In this document: piece by piece, positions 17,706-27,619 of the stretch
Numbering within the stretch: position 1 is the stretch's first letter
How the letters are laid out: each line of letters starts with the position of its first letter
Source: Deinococcus radiopugnans ATCC 19172
Lineage (GTDB): Bacteria; Deinococcota; Deinococci; Deinococcales; Deinococcaceae
Length of the DNA stretch: 35,747 nt
NCBI RefSeq assembly: GCF_006335125.1
Contig: NZ_VDMO01000030.1
Span: 1 to 35,747, forward strand
Direction of reading: 5' to 3'
Notes under the pieces: model-generated
Told to the model about the DNA's origin: nothing
What the model saw: the letters and a program-made list of their open reading frames with translations, nothing else
Databases searched by the model: none
Position numbers and translations under genes: made by a program

Positions 17706-18830
17706 ATGCCGGACGCCGATTCACCTTCTGCCGGGCGCTCCCCACAGCGGCTGACCCTCCCTGGTCAGCCAGACGGCCCTGCTGTCACGCGCGGCGTTCA
17801 CAAGGTGTTCATCGGCATGGCAGCGGGCGTCGGCAAGACCTGCCGCGCCCTGGGCGAACTGCGCGAACGCCTGGACAGGGGAGAAGACGTCCTGATCGGC
17901 GTGCTGGAAACGCACGGACGCGCCGGGACCATCCGCGCCGCCGAGGGGTTGCCCGTCTTCCCGCGCCGTGTTCTCCCCTACGGCGAGACCGAACTGACCG
18001 AGCTGGACGTGGCTGGGCTGCTCGCCCGCCGCCCAGCCGTGGTGCTGGTCGACGAGCTGGCCCACACCAACGCTCCCGGCAGCGAACGCCAGAAGCGCTG
18101 GCAGGATGTGGAGGCGCTGCTCGCGGCGGGCATCAGCGTCCTGTCCACCGTCAACGTGCAGCATCTGGAATCGCTGAACGACACCGTGGCCCGCCTGACG
18201 GGCGTGCGCGTGCGCGAGCGCGTGCCCGACGCGGTGTTGCGTGCGGCCACCGAGCTGGTGCTGGTGGACCTCACGCCGCATGATCTGCGCGCCCGGCTGA
18301 AGGCCGGCCACGTGTACGGCCCCGAGAAGATCGATCAGGCGCTGGGCCACTTCTTTACCGCGCCCAACCTGACGGCGCTGCGCGAGATCGCCCTGCGGCA
18401 GGTGGCGAGCGTGGTGGAGCAGGCCGCGCCTCAGGGGAGCCCCGGTGTGCAGGAAGTCGTGGTGGTCGCCATCGCCGCCGAGGAAAGTGCCGCGCGCCTG
18501 ATCCGCCGGGGCGGGCAACTGGCCGCGCGGCTGCACGCGGCGCTGCATGTGGTGACGATCCGTGGCCCACGCGTCACGCCCGAGCAAGCGCGGCTGTTGG
18601 ACACCTACCGCGCCCTGACGGTGGCGCTGGGCGGCCAGTTTGAAGTGCTGGGGGGCGACGGCGGAGTGGCCGCCGCGTTGATCGCCTACGTTCAGCTTTC
18701 GCGGGCCACCCAGGTGGTGATGGGCGAGACCAGCCGCTCGCGCTGGGCTGAAGTCTGGCGCGGCGACATCATCAAGCAGGTGCTACGGGGCACGCGAAAT
18801 GTGGACGTGCATGTCATCAGCCGGGACTGA
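17706..18830 (+). CDS. kdpD: Short KdpD: N-terminal sensor and universal-stress domains only
   Basis: The 374-aa protein has the KdpD N-terminal domain with Walker A GMAAGVGKT (about residues 37-45), VVLVDELAHTNAPG, and STVNVQHLESLND, followed by a universal-stress-like domain ending in VMGETSRSRWAEVW. It stops before the four membrane spans, GAF and kinase domains of full KdpD proteins (about 900 aa). It cannot phosphorylate a regulator itself, so it may act by touching the divergent membrane kinase or another partner. It is the last gene of the kdp operon. No frameshift is seen at its end, and no kinase sequence follows. Confidence 0.93.
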   Translation: MPDADSPSAGRSPQRLTLPGQPDGPAVTRGVHKVFIGMAAGVGKTCRALGELRERLDRGEDVLIGVLETHGRAGTIRAAEGLPVFPRRVLPYGETELTELDVAGLLARRPAVVLVDELAHTNAPGSERQKRWQDVEALLAAGISVLSTVNVQHLESLNDTVARLTGVRVRERVPDAVLRAATELVLVDLTPHDLRARLKAGHVYGPEKIDQALGHFFTAPNLTALREIALRQVASVVEQAAPQGSPGVQEVVVVAIAAEESAARLIRRGGQLAARLHAALHVVTIRGPRVTPEQARLLDTYRALTVALGGQFEVLGGDGGVAAALIAYVQLSRATQVVMGETSRSRWAEVWRGDIIKQVLRGTRNVDVHVISRD

Positions 18831-19081
18831 CGGGCGAGATCGGCCAATCCACACGTGAGGTCATGGGAGGCCGTTGGTGTGTCCGGCGACAGCCCCGGGG
18901 TCGACGCGGGTCAGGGCGGCGGCCCACGTTGATGTTCCGCCGCCGCCTCCGTTGATGGCGATGCCCCCTGGCCCACTGGACGGTTCAGGGACCTTCACTT
19001 GCCACGAATCGGGCCGTGCGTCCGCAGCGACACCGTGTGGCGACCGAGAAACAGGTTCTTCATCCTCGCCTGTCGCCTCGC
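18831..19081. other. Intergenic region kdpD-pstS
   Basis: No gene or clear terminator is seen in these 250 bases. Open frames on both strands are short, overlap each other and lack ribosome sites. The Pho-box-like repeats lie at its right end. Confidence 0.5.
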
Positions 19082-19121
19082 CTGACACGGCGTTGACGTT
19101 CCGATGACGGCAGGCTGACAT
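19082..19121 (+). promoter_or_regulatory. Pho-box-like array upstream of pstS
   Basis: Four TGAC direct repeats start at 19083, 19094, 19105 and 19116, exactly 11 bases apart, in the contexts CTGACA, TTGACG, ATGACG and CTGACA. Direct repeats with an 11-base period are the hallmark of PhoB/PhoP-type sites, and the array ends about 20 bases before pstS. Binding by a PhoB homologue is inferred. Confidence 0.65.
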
Positions 19122-19141
19122 CCGGCCCGCAGACTCCGGCC

Positions 19142-20164
<1,023 letters not shown>

Positions 20165-20184
20165 GCATTGTGTCCAACCTTGAG

Positions 20185-20213
20185 CGGCCCTGGAGAGTCT
20201 CCGGGGCCGTTTT
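20185..20213 (+). terminator. Terminator or attenuator after pstS
   Basis: A near-perfect 12-bp stem (CGGCCCTGGAGA with TCTCCGGGGCCG, one mismatch) has a very short loop and is followed by TTTT. It is 20 bases after the pstS stop and likely limits read-through into pstC. Confidence 0.8.
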
Positions 20214-20284
20214 GCTTTGGCTTTCGGAGATTGGAACGCGCCCTACAGGCGACGCGCCACGGCCCCCGTGTCTGTGCGGGATGC

Positions 20285-20301
20285 CTGACATCACCCTGAC
20301 A
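20285..20301 (+). promoter_or_regulatory. Second Pho-box-like site, upstream of pstC
   Basis: Two CTGACA repeats with TGAC at 20286 and 20297 are exactly 11 bases apart, like the pstS array, and lie about 50 bases upstream of the pstC ATG. They suggest that pstCAB has its own phosphate-responsive promoter. Confidence 0.5.
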
Positions 20302-20347
20302 CCCCTGCCCTCAACTGTCAGACGTATGCCCGCCAGGGAGAGAAACC

Positions 20348-21358
20348 ATGAGTGAACCCGCCCGTCGTCTGCCCAGCCGCACCGGCCTGTCTAGCGGGAG
20401 CGACCGCGTCTTTCAGTCCCTGATCCTGATCCTGGCCAGCGTGATCGTGCTGGTGTTCGTGGTCAGCCTGTACCTGCTGGGCAAGGACAGCTGGCCGGCC
20501 TTGCAACGCTTTGGGACAGAGTTCCTGACCACGCGCACCTGGAACCCGGTCAACGGCACCTTCGGGGCCGCCGCAATGATCATCGGCACGCTGGTTACCA
20601 GCTTCGTGGCCCTGATCATCAGTGTGCCGCTGGCGATTGCCAGCGCCCTGTTCGTGGCCGAGTACGCTCCCCGCTGGCTGGCGAATCCGGTGGGCTACCT
20701 GATCGAGCTGCTGGCCGCCATTCCCAGCGTGGTCTACGGCCTATGGGCGCTCTTTGTGATTGCGCCGGTGCTGGCCCGCTGGCAGATCACCTTTTTCAAC
20801 CCCGAATACCCGGAGCGGTTGGCGCTGTACACCAGATGCGCGGCCATCTGGGCCACTGACCAGACCACCCTCCAGTGCTTCTTCGTGCCGTCGTCCGGGG
20901 CAGGACGCGGACTGGCGCTGGCGATCATCATCCTGACCGTAATGATTCTGCCGTACACGGCCAGCGTCGCCAGGGACGTGATCCGTCTGGTCCCTGCCGA
21001 TCAGCGCGAGGCGATGTACGCGCTGGGCGCGACCAAGTGGGAGGTCATCTCGCGGGCCATCTTGCCCTACGCCCGCGCCGGGATCATGGGCGGCGTGATT
21101 CTGGCCCTGGGCCGGGCGCTGGGCGAGACGCTGGCGGTGGCGATGGTGATCGGGGACAGCCAGGACATCATCAAGAGCCTCTGGGGCAACGCCAGCACCA
21201 TGGCCTCGGTGATCGCCAACCAGTTCGGCGACGCGCAGGAGACCCTGCACCGCTCCAGCGTGATCACCCTGGGCTTCATCCTGTTCTTCGTGAGCGTGGC
21301 GGTCAACCTGCTGGCCCGCGTGCTGATCCAGCGGCTGACGCCCCAGGGGGTCAAATGA
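20348..21358 (+). CDS. pstC: Phosphate ABC transporter permease PstC
   Basis: The 336-aa inner-membrane permease pairs with PstA to carry phosphate. It has about six membrane segments. The coupling loop [26 protein letters not shown] is near residues 220-246, and [16 protein letters not shown] near 124-140 is typical. A polar insertion at about 143-185, with [15 protein letters not shown] and a Cys-Phe-Phe segment, is longer than in enterobacterial PstC. AGGGAGA lies just upstream of the ATG. The stop overlaps the pstA start (ATGA). Confidence 0.95.
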   Translation: MSEPARRLPSRTGLSSGSDRVFQSLILILASVIVLVFVVSLYLLGKDSWPALQRFGTEFLTTRTWNPVNGTFGAAAMIIGTLVTSFVALIISVPLAIASALFVAEYAPRWLANPVGYLIELLAAIPSVVYGLWALFVIAPVLARWQITFFNPEYPERLALYTRCAAIWATDQTTLQCFFVPSSGAGRGLALAIIILTVMILPYTASVARDVIRLVPADQREAMYALGATKWEVISRAILPYARAGIMGGVILALGRALGETLAVAMVIGDSQDIIKSLWGNASTMASVIANQFGDAQETLHRSSVITLGFILFFVSVAVNLLARVLIQRLTPQGVK

Positions 21359-22221
21359 TGGGCACTGCCGCCACCGCCAGGCCACGGCCCACTGCCGGCC
21401 TCAGTGCCGCGCGAAAGGCACGGAACGCCGCGATGGGCGGGCTGATCCTGCTCGCAACGCTGCTGGTGGTTGCTCCCTTGATCCTGATCTTTGTGTACCT
21501 GATCCGCGAGGGCCTAGGGGCGGTCAACCTCAACTTCTTCACCCGGGTGCCTGCGCCTGAAGGCGAGGCGGGCGGCGGCCTGCTCAACGCCATCGTGGGC
21601 AGCCTGTCCATGCTGGGCATGGCCTCGGTGTTTGGCGTGCTGATTGGCATCGCCGGCGGCATCTTTCTCGCCGAGTACCCCCGGCACCCCCTGATGCCCA
21701 CCATCCGCCTGGTCAGCGACGTGCTGGCGGGCATCCCGGCCATCGTAATGGGGCTGGTGGCCTACGGCCTGATCGTCCTGAACTTTGGCTTCTCGGGCTT
21801 TGCTGGGGCGCTGGCCCTGGGCTTCCTGATGATTCCCATCGTCGTGCGGACCACCGAGGAGGTGCTCAAGCTCGTGCCCCAGTCGGTGCGCGAGGCCGGC
21901 CTGAGCCTGGGCCTGCCGCAGTGGCTGGTCACCCTGCGGATCGTGCTGCCCGCCGCGGCCGGGGGGATCATCACCGGGGTCATGCTGGCGCTGGCGCGGG
22001 TGGCGGGCGAGGCGGCCCCGCTGCTGTTCACGGCCTTCGGCAACCCCAACGTCAACCTGGACCCCAGCAAACCCATGAGCGCCCTACCACTGGAAATCTA
22101 CCGGGGAGCCACCAGCGCCTACGACGAGAACCAGCGAATGGCCAAGGCCGGGGCCCTGCTGCTGATCGTGCTGATTTTCGCCACGAGTCTGCTGGCGCGG
22201 CGATTCAGCCGCAAAGGCTGA
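21355..22221 (+). CDS. pstA: Phosphate ABC transporter permease PstA
   Basis: The 288-aa second permease of the Pst system, with about six membrane spans. The coupling loop [27 protein letters not shown] is near residues 178-205, and [12 protein letters not shown] and [12 protein letters not shown] are further family motifs. Two adjacent ATG codons (21355 and 21358) follow AGGGGG; either may start the protein, and the first overlaps the pstC stop. The N-terminal 25 residues are basic and soluble. Confidence 0.94.
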   Translation: MMGTAATARPRPTAGLSAARKARNAAMGGLILLATLLVVAPLILIFVYLIREGLGAVNLNFFTRVPAPEGEAGGGLLNAIVGSLSMLGMASVFGVLIGIAGGIFLAEYPRHPLMPTIRLVSDVLAGIPAIVMGLVAYGLIVLNFGFSGFAGALALGFLMIPIVVRTTEEVLKLVPQSVREAGLSLGLPQWLVTLRIVLPAAAGGIITGVMLALARVAGEAAPLLFTAFGNPNVNLDPSKPMSALPLEIYRGATSAYDENQRMAKAGALLLIVLIFATSLLARRFSRKG

Positions 22222-22318
22222 GCGTTCGGACGCGCGGCAACCCCCACCACATCCCTGCCTTTTCTGGAGGTCTGACGGTTTGAGCCCCGGACCATCAGGC
22301 CGCTCCCAAGGAGCCACC

Positions 22319-23077
22319 ATGACCCCCATCCTCAGCGCGAAAAACGTCAACATCTTCTACGGCGACAAGCAGGCCGTGCAGAACGTGAATCTGGACGTGC
22401 AGCCCGGCACCGTCAATGCCCTGATCGGTCCCAGCGGCTGCGGCAAGACCACCTTTCTGCGGGCCATCAACCGCATGCACGACCTGACGCCGGGCGCGCG
22501 GGTCAGCGGGCAGATTCTGCTGGACGGGCAGGACATCTATGCGGCGGGGATCGATCCCGTCGCCATGCGCCGCCGCGTGGGCATGGTGTTCCAGAAGCCC
22601 AACCCCTTTCCCACCATGAGCGTGTTCGACAACGTGGTGTCCGGGCTGAAACTGGCCGGCATGCGGAATAAGGACCAATTGATGGCCGTGGCCGAGCGCA
22701 GCCTGAAGGGCGCGGCGCTGTGGGAAGAGGTCAGGGAGCGTCTGAACACCCCCGCCACTGGCCTCTCGGGCGGACAGCAGCAGCGGCTGTGCATTGCCCG
22801 CGCGCTGGCCGTCGACCCCGAAATTCTATTGATGGATGAGCCGACGAGCGCTCTGGACCCGTCCAGTACCGCCAAGATCGAGGGATTGATGACTGAACTC
22901 AAGAAGGTCACCACGATTGTGATCGTGACCCACAACATGCACCAGGCGGCGCGGGTCAGCGACACCACCTCGTTTTTCCTGATGGGCGATCTGGTGGAAC
23001 ATGCCCCCACCGATCAGGTCTTTCAATCGCCACGCGACGCGCGGACGGAAGCGTATATCACGGGACGGTTCGGTTAA
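22319..23077 (+). CDS. pstB: Phosphate ABC transporter ATP-binding protein PstB
   Basis: The 252-aa ATPase that powers phosphate uptake through PstCA. It shows Walker [10 protein letters not shown] (37-45), the signature [15 protein letters not shown] (about 149-163), Walker [14 protein letters not shown] (about 169-181), and [14 protein letters not shown] with the switch His. The ATG follows AAGGAG by six bases; an in-frame start 13 codons upstream lacks this. It lies 97 bases after pstA. phoU, often the next gene, is not present here. Confidence 0.96.
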   Translation: MTPILSAKNVNIFYGDKQAVQNVNLDVQPGTVNALIGPSGCGKTTFLRAINRMHDLTPGARVSGQILLDGQDIYAAGIDPVAMRRRVGMVFQKPNPFPTMSVFDNVVSGLKLAGMRNKDQLMAVAERSLKGAALWEEVRERLNTPATGLSGGQQQRLCIARALAVDPEILLMDEPTSALDPSSTAKIEGLMTELKKVTTIVIVTHNMHQAARVSDTTSFFLMGDLVEHAPTDQVFQSPRDARTEAYITGRFG

Positions 23078-23137
23078 GCGCTTGGTCAGGGCCGATTGTC
23101 GATGGGTGGGATCGTCGGCTTGCTTTATCACGGCAAG

Positions 23138-23159
23138 TGTCTTTATTATACTTAAGACA
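23138..23159 (+). promoter_or_regulatory. Leaderless-type promoter and inverted repeat at psuK
   Basis: TATACT at 23147-23152 ends six bases before the psuK ATG, the spacing expected for a leaderless transcript. A perfect inverted repeat, TGTCTT (23138-23143) and AAGACA (23154-23159), brackets this -10 box, so a bound protein would block transcription. No Shine-Dalgarno is present. The -35 is not clear. The kinase's own DNA-binding domain is a candidate ligand of the repeat. Confidence 0.6.
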
Positions 23160-24292
23160 TGACTCTGACCGAGACCGAGACAGCCCTGCTTAATCTCATC
23201 CGTGATGCCCCTCTGGCCAGTCCAGCAGAACTGGCCCGCCGCCTGGGAACTTCACGGGCCGCGGTGAACGTTCATGTGAGTGCGCTCGTTCGCAAAGGCG
23301 CGCTGCTTGGGCGGGGCTACGTCCTGCCCGCCGAGGGGCAGAGCCAGCGACTGGTCGTCGTTGGCGGGATGAACATGGACGTCAAAGCGCAGACCACCGC
23401 GCAGGCCATCGCCGGAACCAGCAATCCCGGCGTTACTCTCCAGGCGCCGGGCGGGGTGGCCCGCAACGTGGCCGAGAACCTGGCACGTCTGGGCATCGCC
23501 GTGTCCCTGATCTCGGTGGTGGGCCGTGATGATCTGGGCGACCGCCTGCTGCGCGACACCGCCGCCGCCGGCGTGGACGTCCGGCACGTCCTGCGCGCCG
23601 AGGGCCTGGCAACCGGCACCTACACCGCCGTACTCGGCAAGGACCGGGAACTGCTGGTGGCCGTGGCCAGCATGGACGTGACCGAGGCCCTGACGCCAGC
23701 TGCCCTGCAAGAACGCCGCAACGTGCTGCGCGGCGCGGCCTGGGTGGTCGCGGACGGCAACCTCTCCAGACCGGCTCTGGCGCATCTCCTGGCCCTGAGC
23801 GCTGAGCTGGGGGTCCGGGTGGTCTTCGAGCCGGTCAGTTCACCCAAAGCCGCGCGGCTCAGGGAAGTGATGGCCGTGGACAATAAGCGGCTGGCACCGT
23901 TCGCCGTGACCCCGAACGTGCTGGAACTCGGCGCCCTGCTGGACCGCGAATTTCCCGATGAGCCCCAGGCCCTGCTGCGCGGCGCTTCCGAACTTCACGC
24001 GCTGGGCGTGTCGCTGGTCTGGATCAGACGCGGCACGCTGGGCAGCCTCCTGTCCACGTCAGAGGGCGTCCATGAACTGCCCGCCCTGCCCGCCAGCGTC
24101 CGAGACGTGACCGGCGCGGGCGACGCGATGCTGGCGGCCTTTCTGGCCGCCCTGGCCGCTGGACACGCCCCCCTGGACGCCGCGCGGCAAGGACACGCCG
24201 CCGCCGCGATCACGGTGGAAAGTGAACACACCGTCTCGCCCCTGCTGTCGCCATCCACCATTCAGGACCGGCTTCAAAACGCCACGCCCTGA
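23159..24292 (+). CDS. psuK: Pseudouridine kinase with N-terminal winged-helix domain
   Basis: Phosphorylates pseudouridine to pseudouridine 5'-phosphate, the substrate of the next gene's enzyme. The 377-aa protein has an N-terminal helix-turn-helix of about 55 residues (SPAELARRLGTSRAAVNVHVSALV) fused to a PfkB-family sugar kinase. Kinase motifs are VVVGGMNMDV (66-75), GGVARNVAENLARLG (98-112) and the DVTGAGDAMLAAF anion hole and catalytic Asp near 315-327. The specific assignment rests on the psuG neighbour; by itself the protein is a PfkB kinase. The fused DNA-binding domain suggests that it also controls its own operon. Confidence 0.88.
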   Translation: MTLTETETALLNLIRDAPLASPAELARRLGTSRAAVNVHVSALVRKGALLGRGYVLPAEGQSQRLVVVGGMNMDVKAQTTAQAIAGTSNPGVTLQAPGGVARNVAENLARLGIAVSLISVVGRDDLGDRLLRDTAAAGVDVRHVLRAEGLATGTYTAVLGKDRELLVAVASMDVTEALTPAALQERRNVLRGAAWVVADGNLSRPALAHLLALSAELGVRVVFEPVSSPKAARLREVMAVDNKRLAPFAVTPNVLELGALLDREFPDEPQALLRGASELHALGVSLVWIRRGTLGSLLSTSEGVHELPALPASVRDVTGAGDAMLAAFLAALAAGHAPLDAARQGHAAAAITVESEHTVSPLLSPSTIQDRLQNATP

Positions 24293-24316
24293 ACTTTTCC
24301 TACCAAGGAGCCTTCC

Positions 24317-25261
24317 ATGACCACTCAACATCATCTTCGTCCCGAAATCGCCGCCCTGATGGACCTGCATCCCGAAGTCGCCGAAGCCCTCGCGTCAGGC
24401 CGCGCGGTGGTGGCGCTGGAAAGCACCATCATCAGCCACGGCATGCCCTTTCCACAAAACGTCGAGATGGCGCGCGGCGTCGAGGACGTAATCCGGGAGC
24501 ATGGGGCGGTGCCCGCGACCATTGCGGTGCTGAATGGGCGCCTCAAGATCGGTCTGACTGCGGAAGAACTGCACCTGCTCGCCACGGACAGGGACGTGCA
24601 GAAGATCAGCACCCGGGACCTGGCGATCACCGTCGCCCTGGGCCGCCACGGCGCGACGACCGTCGCCTCGACCATGCGCCTCGCCTCTCTGGCGGGCATC
24701 CGCGTCTTCGCAACCGGCGGCACCGGGGGCGTGCACCGGGGGGCCGGGGAGACCATGGACATCAGCGCGGACCTGATGGAACTGGCCCGGACCGATGTCT
24801 GCGTGGTGAGTTCCGGCGTCAAGAGCATTCTCGACATCGGCCTGACCCTGGAAGTGCTCGAAACGCAGGGTGTTCCCGCCATCACCCTGGGCAGCACACA
24901 GTTCCCGGCGTTCTACTCCAGACACAGCGGTTTCGCGTCCCCCCTGATGGTTCAGACGCCGGACGAGGCGGCGCGCGTCTTGCGGGCAAAATGGACCCTG
25001 GGGCTGGGGGGCGGCGTGATGCTCGCCAACCCGATCCCGGTGGAGGCGGAAATTCCTGCGGGCGAGATCACGCCTCATATCCAGCAGGCGCTGGCCGACA
25101 TGGACGCCCTGGGGATTTCCGGCAAGGAGACGACACCGTACCTGCTGGGCCGGATCGCCGAGATCACCGGAGGCCGGAGCCTGGAAGCCAACATTGCCCT
25201 GGTCAGGCACAACGCGGCCGTGGCCGCGCAGGTTGCGGTGGCCTACGCCCAACTGGCCTGA
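24317..25261 (+). CDS. psuG: Pseudouridine-5'-phosphate glycosidase
   Basis: Splits pseudouridine 5'-phosphate into uracil and ribose 5-phosphate, breaking the C-C glycosidic bond; with PsuK it recycles pseudouridine from RNA. The 314-aa product shows ALESTIISHGMPFPQN (E35 is the likely acid), KIS near 96-98, ATGGTGGVHRGA (132-143) and SSGVKSILDIG, with K169 matching the family's catalytic Lys. The start is behind AAGGAG, 24 bases after psuK. No psuT-like transporter gene is next to it. Confidence 0.96.
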   Translation: MTTQHHLRPEIAALMDLHPEVAEALASGRAVVALESTIISHGMPFPQNVEMARGVEDVIREHGAVPATIAVLNGRLKIGLTAEELHLLATDRDVQKISTRDLAITVALGRHGATTVASTMRLASLAGIRVFATGGTGGVHRGAGETMDISADLMELARTDVCVVSSGVKSILDIGLTLEVLETQGVPAITLGSTQFPAFYSRHSGFASPLMVQTPDEAARVLRAKWTLGLGGGVMLANPIPVEAEIPAGEITPHIQQALADMDALGISGKETTPYLLGRIAEITGGRSLEANIALVRHNAAVAAQVAVAYAQLA

Positions 25262-25268
25262 AGCTCTG

Positions 25269-25306
25269 GGCGGCCACCCACGGCGGCGGAGCGGTGGGTG
25301 GCGCCG
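25269..25306 (+). terminator. Strong hairpin after psuG
   Basis: CACCCAC (25275-25281) pairs perfectly with GTGGGTG (25294-25300), with complementary GC-rich flanks. It begins a few bases after the psuG stop. No T-run follows, so it may protect the mRNA end instead of terminating by itself. Confidence 0.5.
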
Positions 25307-25399
25307 CCTCCACTGTGGCTGATACGGAGGGCCGCCCGTTGCGTTGACCCCTCGGGACCGCACCGATGGGCGAACTATGCGCCCGGAAGGCGTTTTCTC

Positions 25400-25735
25400 T
25401 CCGGCTTGCCCTCGTCACGAACAGACGCCCAGGACAGGTCACCGCCTGCCGGGCGAACGCTCCTCTTCTGCCTCGCAGCTTTTCAGGTCTGCTGATACGA
25501 ATTCCGTTTGTTTCGTGTAGAAATCGGGACAGCTCCGATTTCTACACTCCACGTCCGGAACCCGTTTTTCTCCTTCTCGCTCCGCTCGGATTTCTAGGTG
25601 TTTTCAACACCTTTCAATCGGAGTCTGTATGAGAAGCGTTCCACGTCTGCGGACTCCACTCGGCGAGTCTCGCTCGGAGTCTCATCGTTTTTGCCAACGC
25701 TTCCATCGGTGTCCGTATCTGACCTCTGTCGCAAA
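25400..25735 (+). repeat. Mosaic repeat R1
   Basis: A composite of short modules that recur, inverted and in a different order, at 28041-28320. Shared stretches include AGACGCCCAGGACAGGTC, CGCAGCTTTTCA, GAAGCGTTC followed by ACGTCTGCGG, GCGAGTCTCGCTCGG and ATCGGAGTC. In R1 an extra block (25503-25630) splits the part before GTCTG from the part beginning GAAGCG. The ATCGG-GTCxGTAT module occurs twice (25618 and 25706 region). No complete gene is present; short translated stretches such as AKT-x3-RARLA are shared with the other copy. Confidence 0.75.
25515..25547. repeat. Perfect 13-bp hairpin inside R1
   Basis: GTGTAGAAATCGG pairs exactly with CCGATTTCTACAC across a seven-base loop. A diverged version is in the other mosaic repeat (about 28278-28312). 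A second perfect hairpin, AGGTGTT-TTC-AACACCT, is at 25596-25612. Confidence 0.75.
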
Positions 25736-25904
25736 AGAAGGCGGGATCGATTGCGCGTTGGGGCTTCCGGCGCGTGCCCTCAAGTGGTCCGGCGTGTGGC
25801 TGAGGCGCCCACCTCAGCCGGACGGGGAGAAGTGGAAAATACCAGGGGCACGGTCTGAAAGAAGAGACCGCGCCTTCACCCATAGTCTGGATTTTAGCGC
25901 TACA

Positions 25905-26129
25905 GATTCTTCCGTTTTCATAAATAGATGGGACGATTTCTGAAATTTACCCTGTTAAAGGACCGAAAATATCACGTCCTATTTCATGGACAAGAAAATA
26001 ACCTCCGATTTTGCTCTGTTTAGGCATCTTAATCATAAAAATGATAGATTATAAATATAGAGATGCCCACAGGTTTTATTAGATGGACTACCTGGCTATG
26101 ATCTCATACACGAAAGGATGTGATAATCG
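25905..26129 (+). promoter_or_regulatory. AT-rich upstream region with nested hairpins
   Basis: About 225 bases are far more AT-rich than anything else in the window. They include the inverted repeat GGCATCT...AGATGCC (about 26025-26069) enclosing ATCAT-AAAA-ATGAT, and TATAAATATAG, which could act as a -10 element. The region precedes the small-protein/baeRF gene set. It may be a promoter with a structured leader, a small RNA, or recently acquired DNA; no protein-coding frame is convincing. Confidence 0.5.
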
Positions 26130-26348
26130 ATGGAAGCAGGAAACGCACTGGCCATTGCACTGGCCGCCCAGCACTCTCTGAGTCCGGCGAAGAGATCGGC
26201 TCTGTTCGTCTGGGCCGACGATGGCGGCACCATCATTCCAGGCTCTGGCGGCGAGGTGGTGTTTCAGGCCGCACAGTCGCCGGAGTGGTCCGAGCGGTCA
26301 GCGAAGCGTCGGCGCAAAAACCTGATCGGCAGATTGAGGCGCCGTTGA
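26130..26348 (+). CDS. Small hypothetical protein with basic C-terminus, 72 aa
   Basis: Not recognised. The product has an Ala-rich N-terminal half, an FVWADDGG stretch, and a strongly basic end (KRRRKNLIGRLRRR) that could contact nucleic acid or the membrane surface. Third codon positions are GC-biased like those of neighbouring real genes, in contrast to the AT-rich DNA directly before it. AAGGA lies 12 bases upstream of the ATG, a loose spacing. It is followed after 97 bases by the baeRF-like gene. Confidence 0.5.
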   Translation: MEAGNALAIALAAQHSLSPAKRSALFVWADDGGTIIPGSGGEVVFQAAQSPEWSERSAKRRRKNLIGRLRRR

Positions 26349-26445
26349 CGGGACCAGCGGCTGTGACCGATCTGCACTGAGCGCTGCGCCCCGTTGTGCG
26401 GCGGTGTCCGTTCATTTACCCCTTGAGAACCACAGGAGGAAGCCC

Positions 26446-27537
26446 ATGTTCACTCTCGAAACGGTCAAACACCTGCAAAGCCTGAGTGCCCGTCCCAGCG
26501 TCACCATTACGCTGCCCACCTCCCGCCACGCGCCGGACAACCAGAAAGACCCCATTCGCCTCAAGAATCTGGTGTCTGAGGCCGTGGACCGCCTGGAAGC
26601 CGAGTACGGCAAGCGCGAGACCTTAAAGCTCCGGGAAACGGTCCACGAACTGGCCGAAGGCGTGGACCACGAGCACAACCTCGATGGCCTGGCCCTATTT
26701 GCCAGCGCCGACTACCACGAGGTCTTCAAGCTGCCGTACCGCCTGCCCGAACGTGTGGTCATAGACGACACCTTCCTGACCCGTGATCTGGTGTTCGCCA
26801 TGAACCGCACCCCGCAGTACTGGGCCGTGATGCTGACCGAGAAACCCACCCGGCTGTACCTGGGGCGCGGTCCCGATCTCCAGGAAGTGCGGGATCACGG
26901 CTTTCCGCGCGAGTACAGCGGTCCCGGCACGGGCGTGACCGTGCAGATGGGCATCGGGGCCTCGCCCAGCCGCGAGATCGAGCGGGCGCTGGAAGAATTT
27001 ACCCGGCAGATCGACAGCGGCCTGCACGAGGCCGTCAAGGCACGGCCTTTTCCAGTGGCGCTGGTGGGCCTGTCCGAGAACCTGGGCATGTTCCGGCGGG
27101 TCAGCCGGAACATGGAGCTGATCGCCGCCGAAATCGAGGGCGGCCATGACCACCTGAGTCCCCACGATCTGGGCGAACTGGTCTGGCCCCAGATGCAGGC
27201 GGCCCTGCGTCAGCGGCGTCAGGAGATTTTTGGGCAGATCGAGCAGGCCAGCGGGCAGGGCCGGACGGTCACGGACCTGAACGAGGCGTGGCAGGCCGCG
27301 CTGGATGGACAGGTGGACGTGATGGTGGTGGAGGAGAACCTGCACTTCCCGGCGCAGATCAGTGGGGACGGCCGCCACCTGAAGCTGCTGCCGGGCGGTG
27401 AGGACGCCCCAGGCGACGCCGCCGACGCCGTGGACGAGATGATCGAACACGTTATGCAGCGCGGCGGACGCGCGGTCTTTGTGGACGACGGGGCACTGGC
27501 CAGTCACGGCGGCATGGTCATGCTCACCCGCTACTGA
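26446..27537 (+). CDS. baeRF-like protein (archaeo-eukaryotic release-factor-like family)
   Basis: A 363-aa protein of the bacterial group related to archaeal/eukaryotic release factor 1 domains, members of which are often linked to ribosome and stress functions. Family-like features are SVTITLPT near residue 18, QKDPIRLKNLVSEA at 33-46, DGLALFASADYHEVFKLPY at 80-98, and a C-terminal part with VDVMVVEENLH and a closing GGRAVFVDDGALASHGG segment. The last matches the place where release factors read GSG or related turns, but no GGQ is seen. The start is behind AGGAGG. Precise function is unknown. Confidence 0.72.
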   Translation: MFTLETVKHLQSLSARPSVTITLPTSRHAPDNQKDPIRLKNLVSEAVDRLEAEYGKRETLKLRETVHELAEGVDHEHNLDGLALFASADYHEVFKLPYRLPERVVIDDTFLTRDLVFAMNRTPQYWAVMLTEKPTRLYLGRGPDLQEVRDHGFPREYSGPGTGVTVQMGIGASPSREIERALEEFTRQIDSGLHEAVKARPFPVALVGLSENLGMFRRVSRNMELIAAEIEGGHDHLSPHDLGELVWPQMQAALRQRRQEIFGQIEQASGQGRTVTDLNEAWQAALDGQVDVMVVEENLHFPAQISGDGRHLKLLPGGEDAPGDAADAVDEMIEHVMQRGGRAVFVDDGALASHGGMVMLTRY

Positions 27538-27619
27538 GGGAGGCGAGAGAACCGTGCGGGGCTTGCAGGCTTCACGCCGTCCCGCTGACCTCTCTCGCCG
27601 CCGCTGCAAGGAGGAACAC

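Noticed and set aside
17706..18830. KdpD as a frameshifted pseudogene of a full-length kinase
   Set aside because: The frame is clean, and no membrane-span or kinase sequence follows in any frame, so it looks like a deliberate short form.
25262..26129. CRISPR array or tRNA in the repeat-rich gap
   Set aside because: The repeats are irregular in length, order and spacing, with no regular spacers, and no cloverleaf with a T-loop motif is seen.
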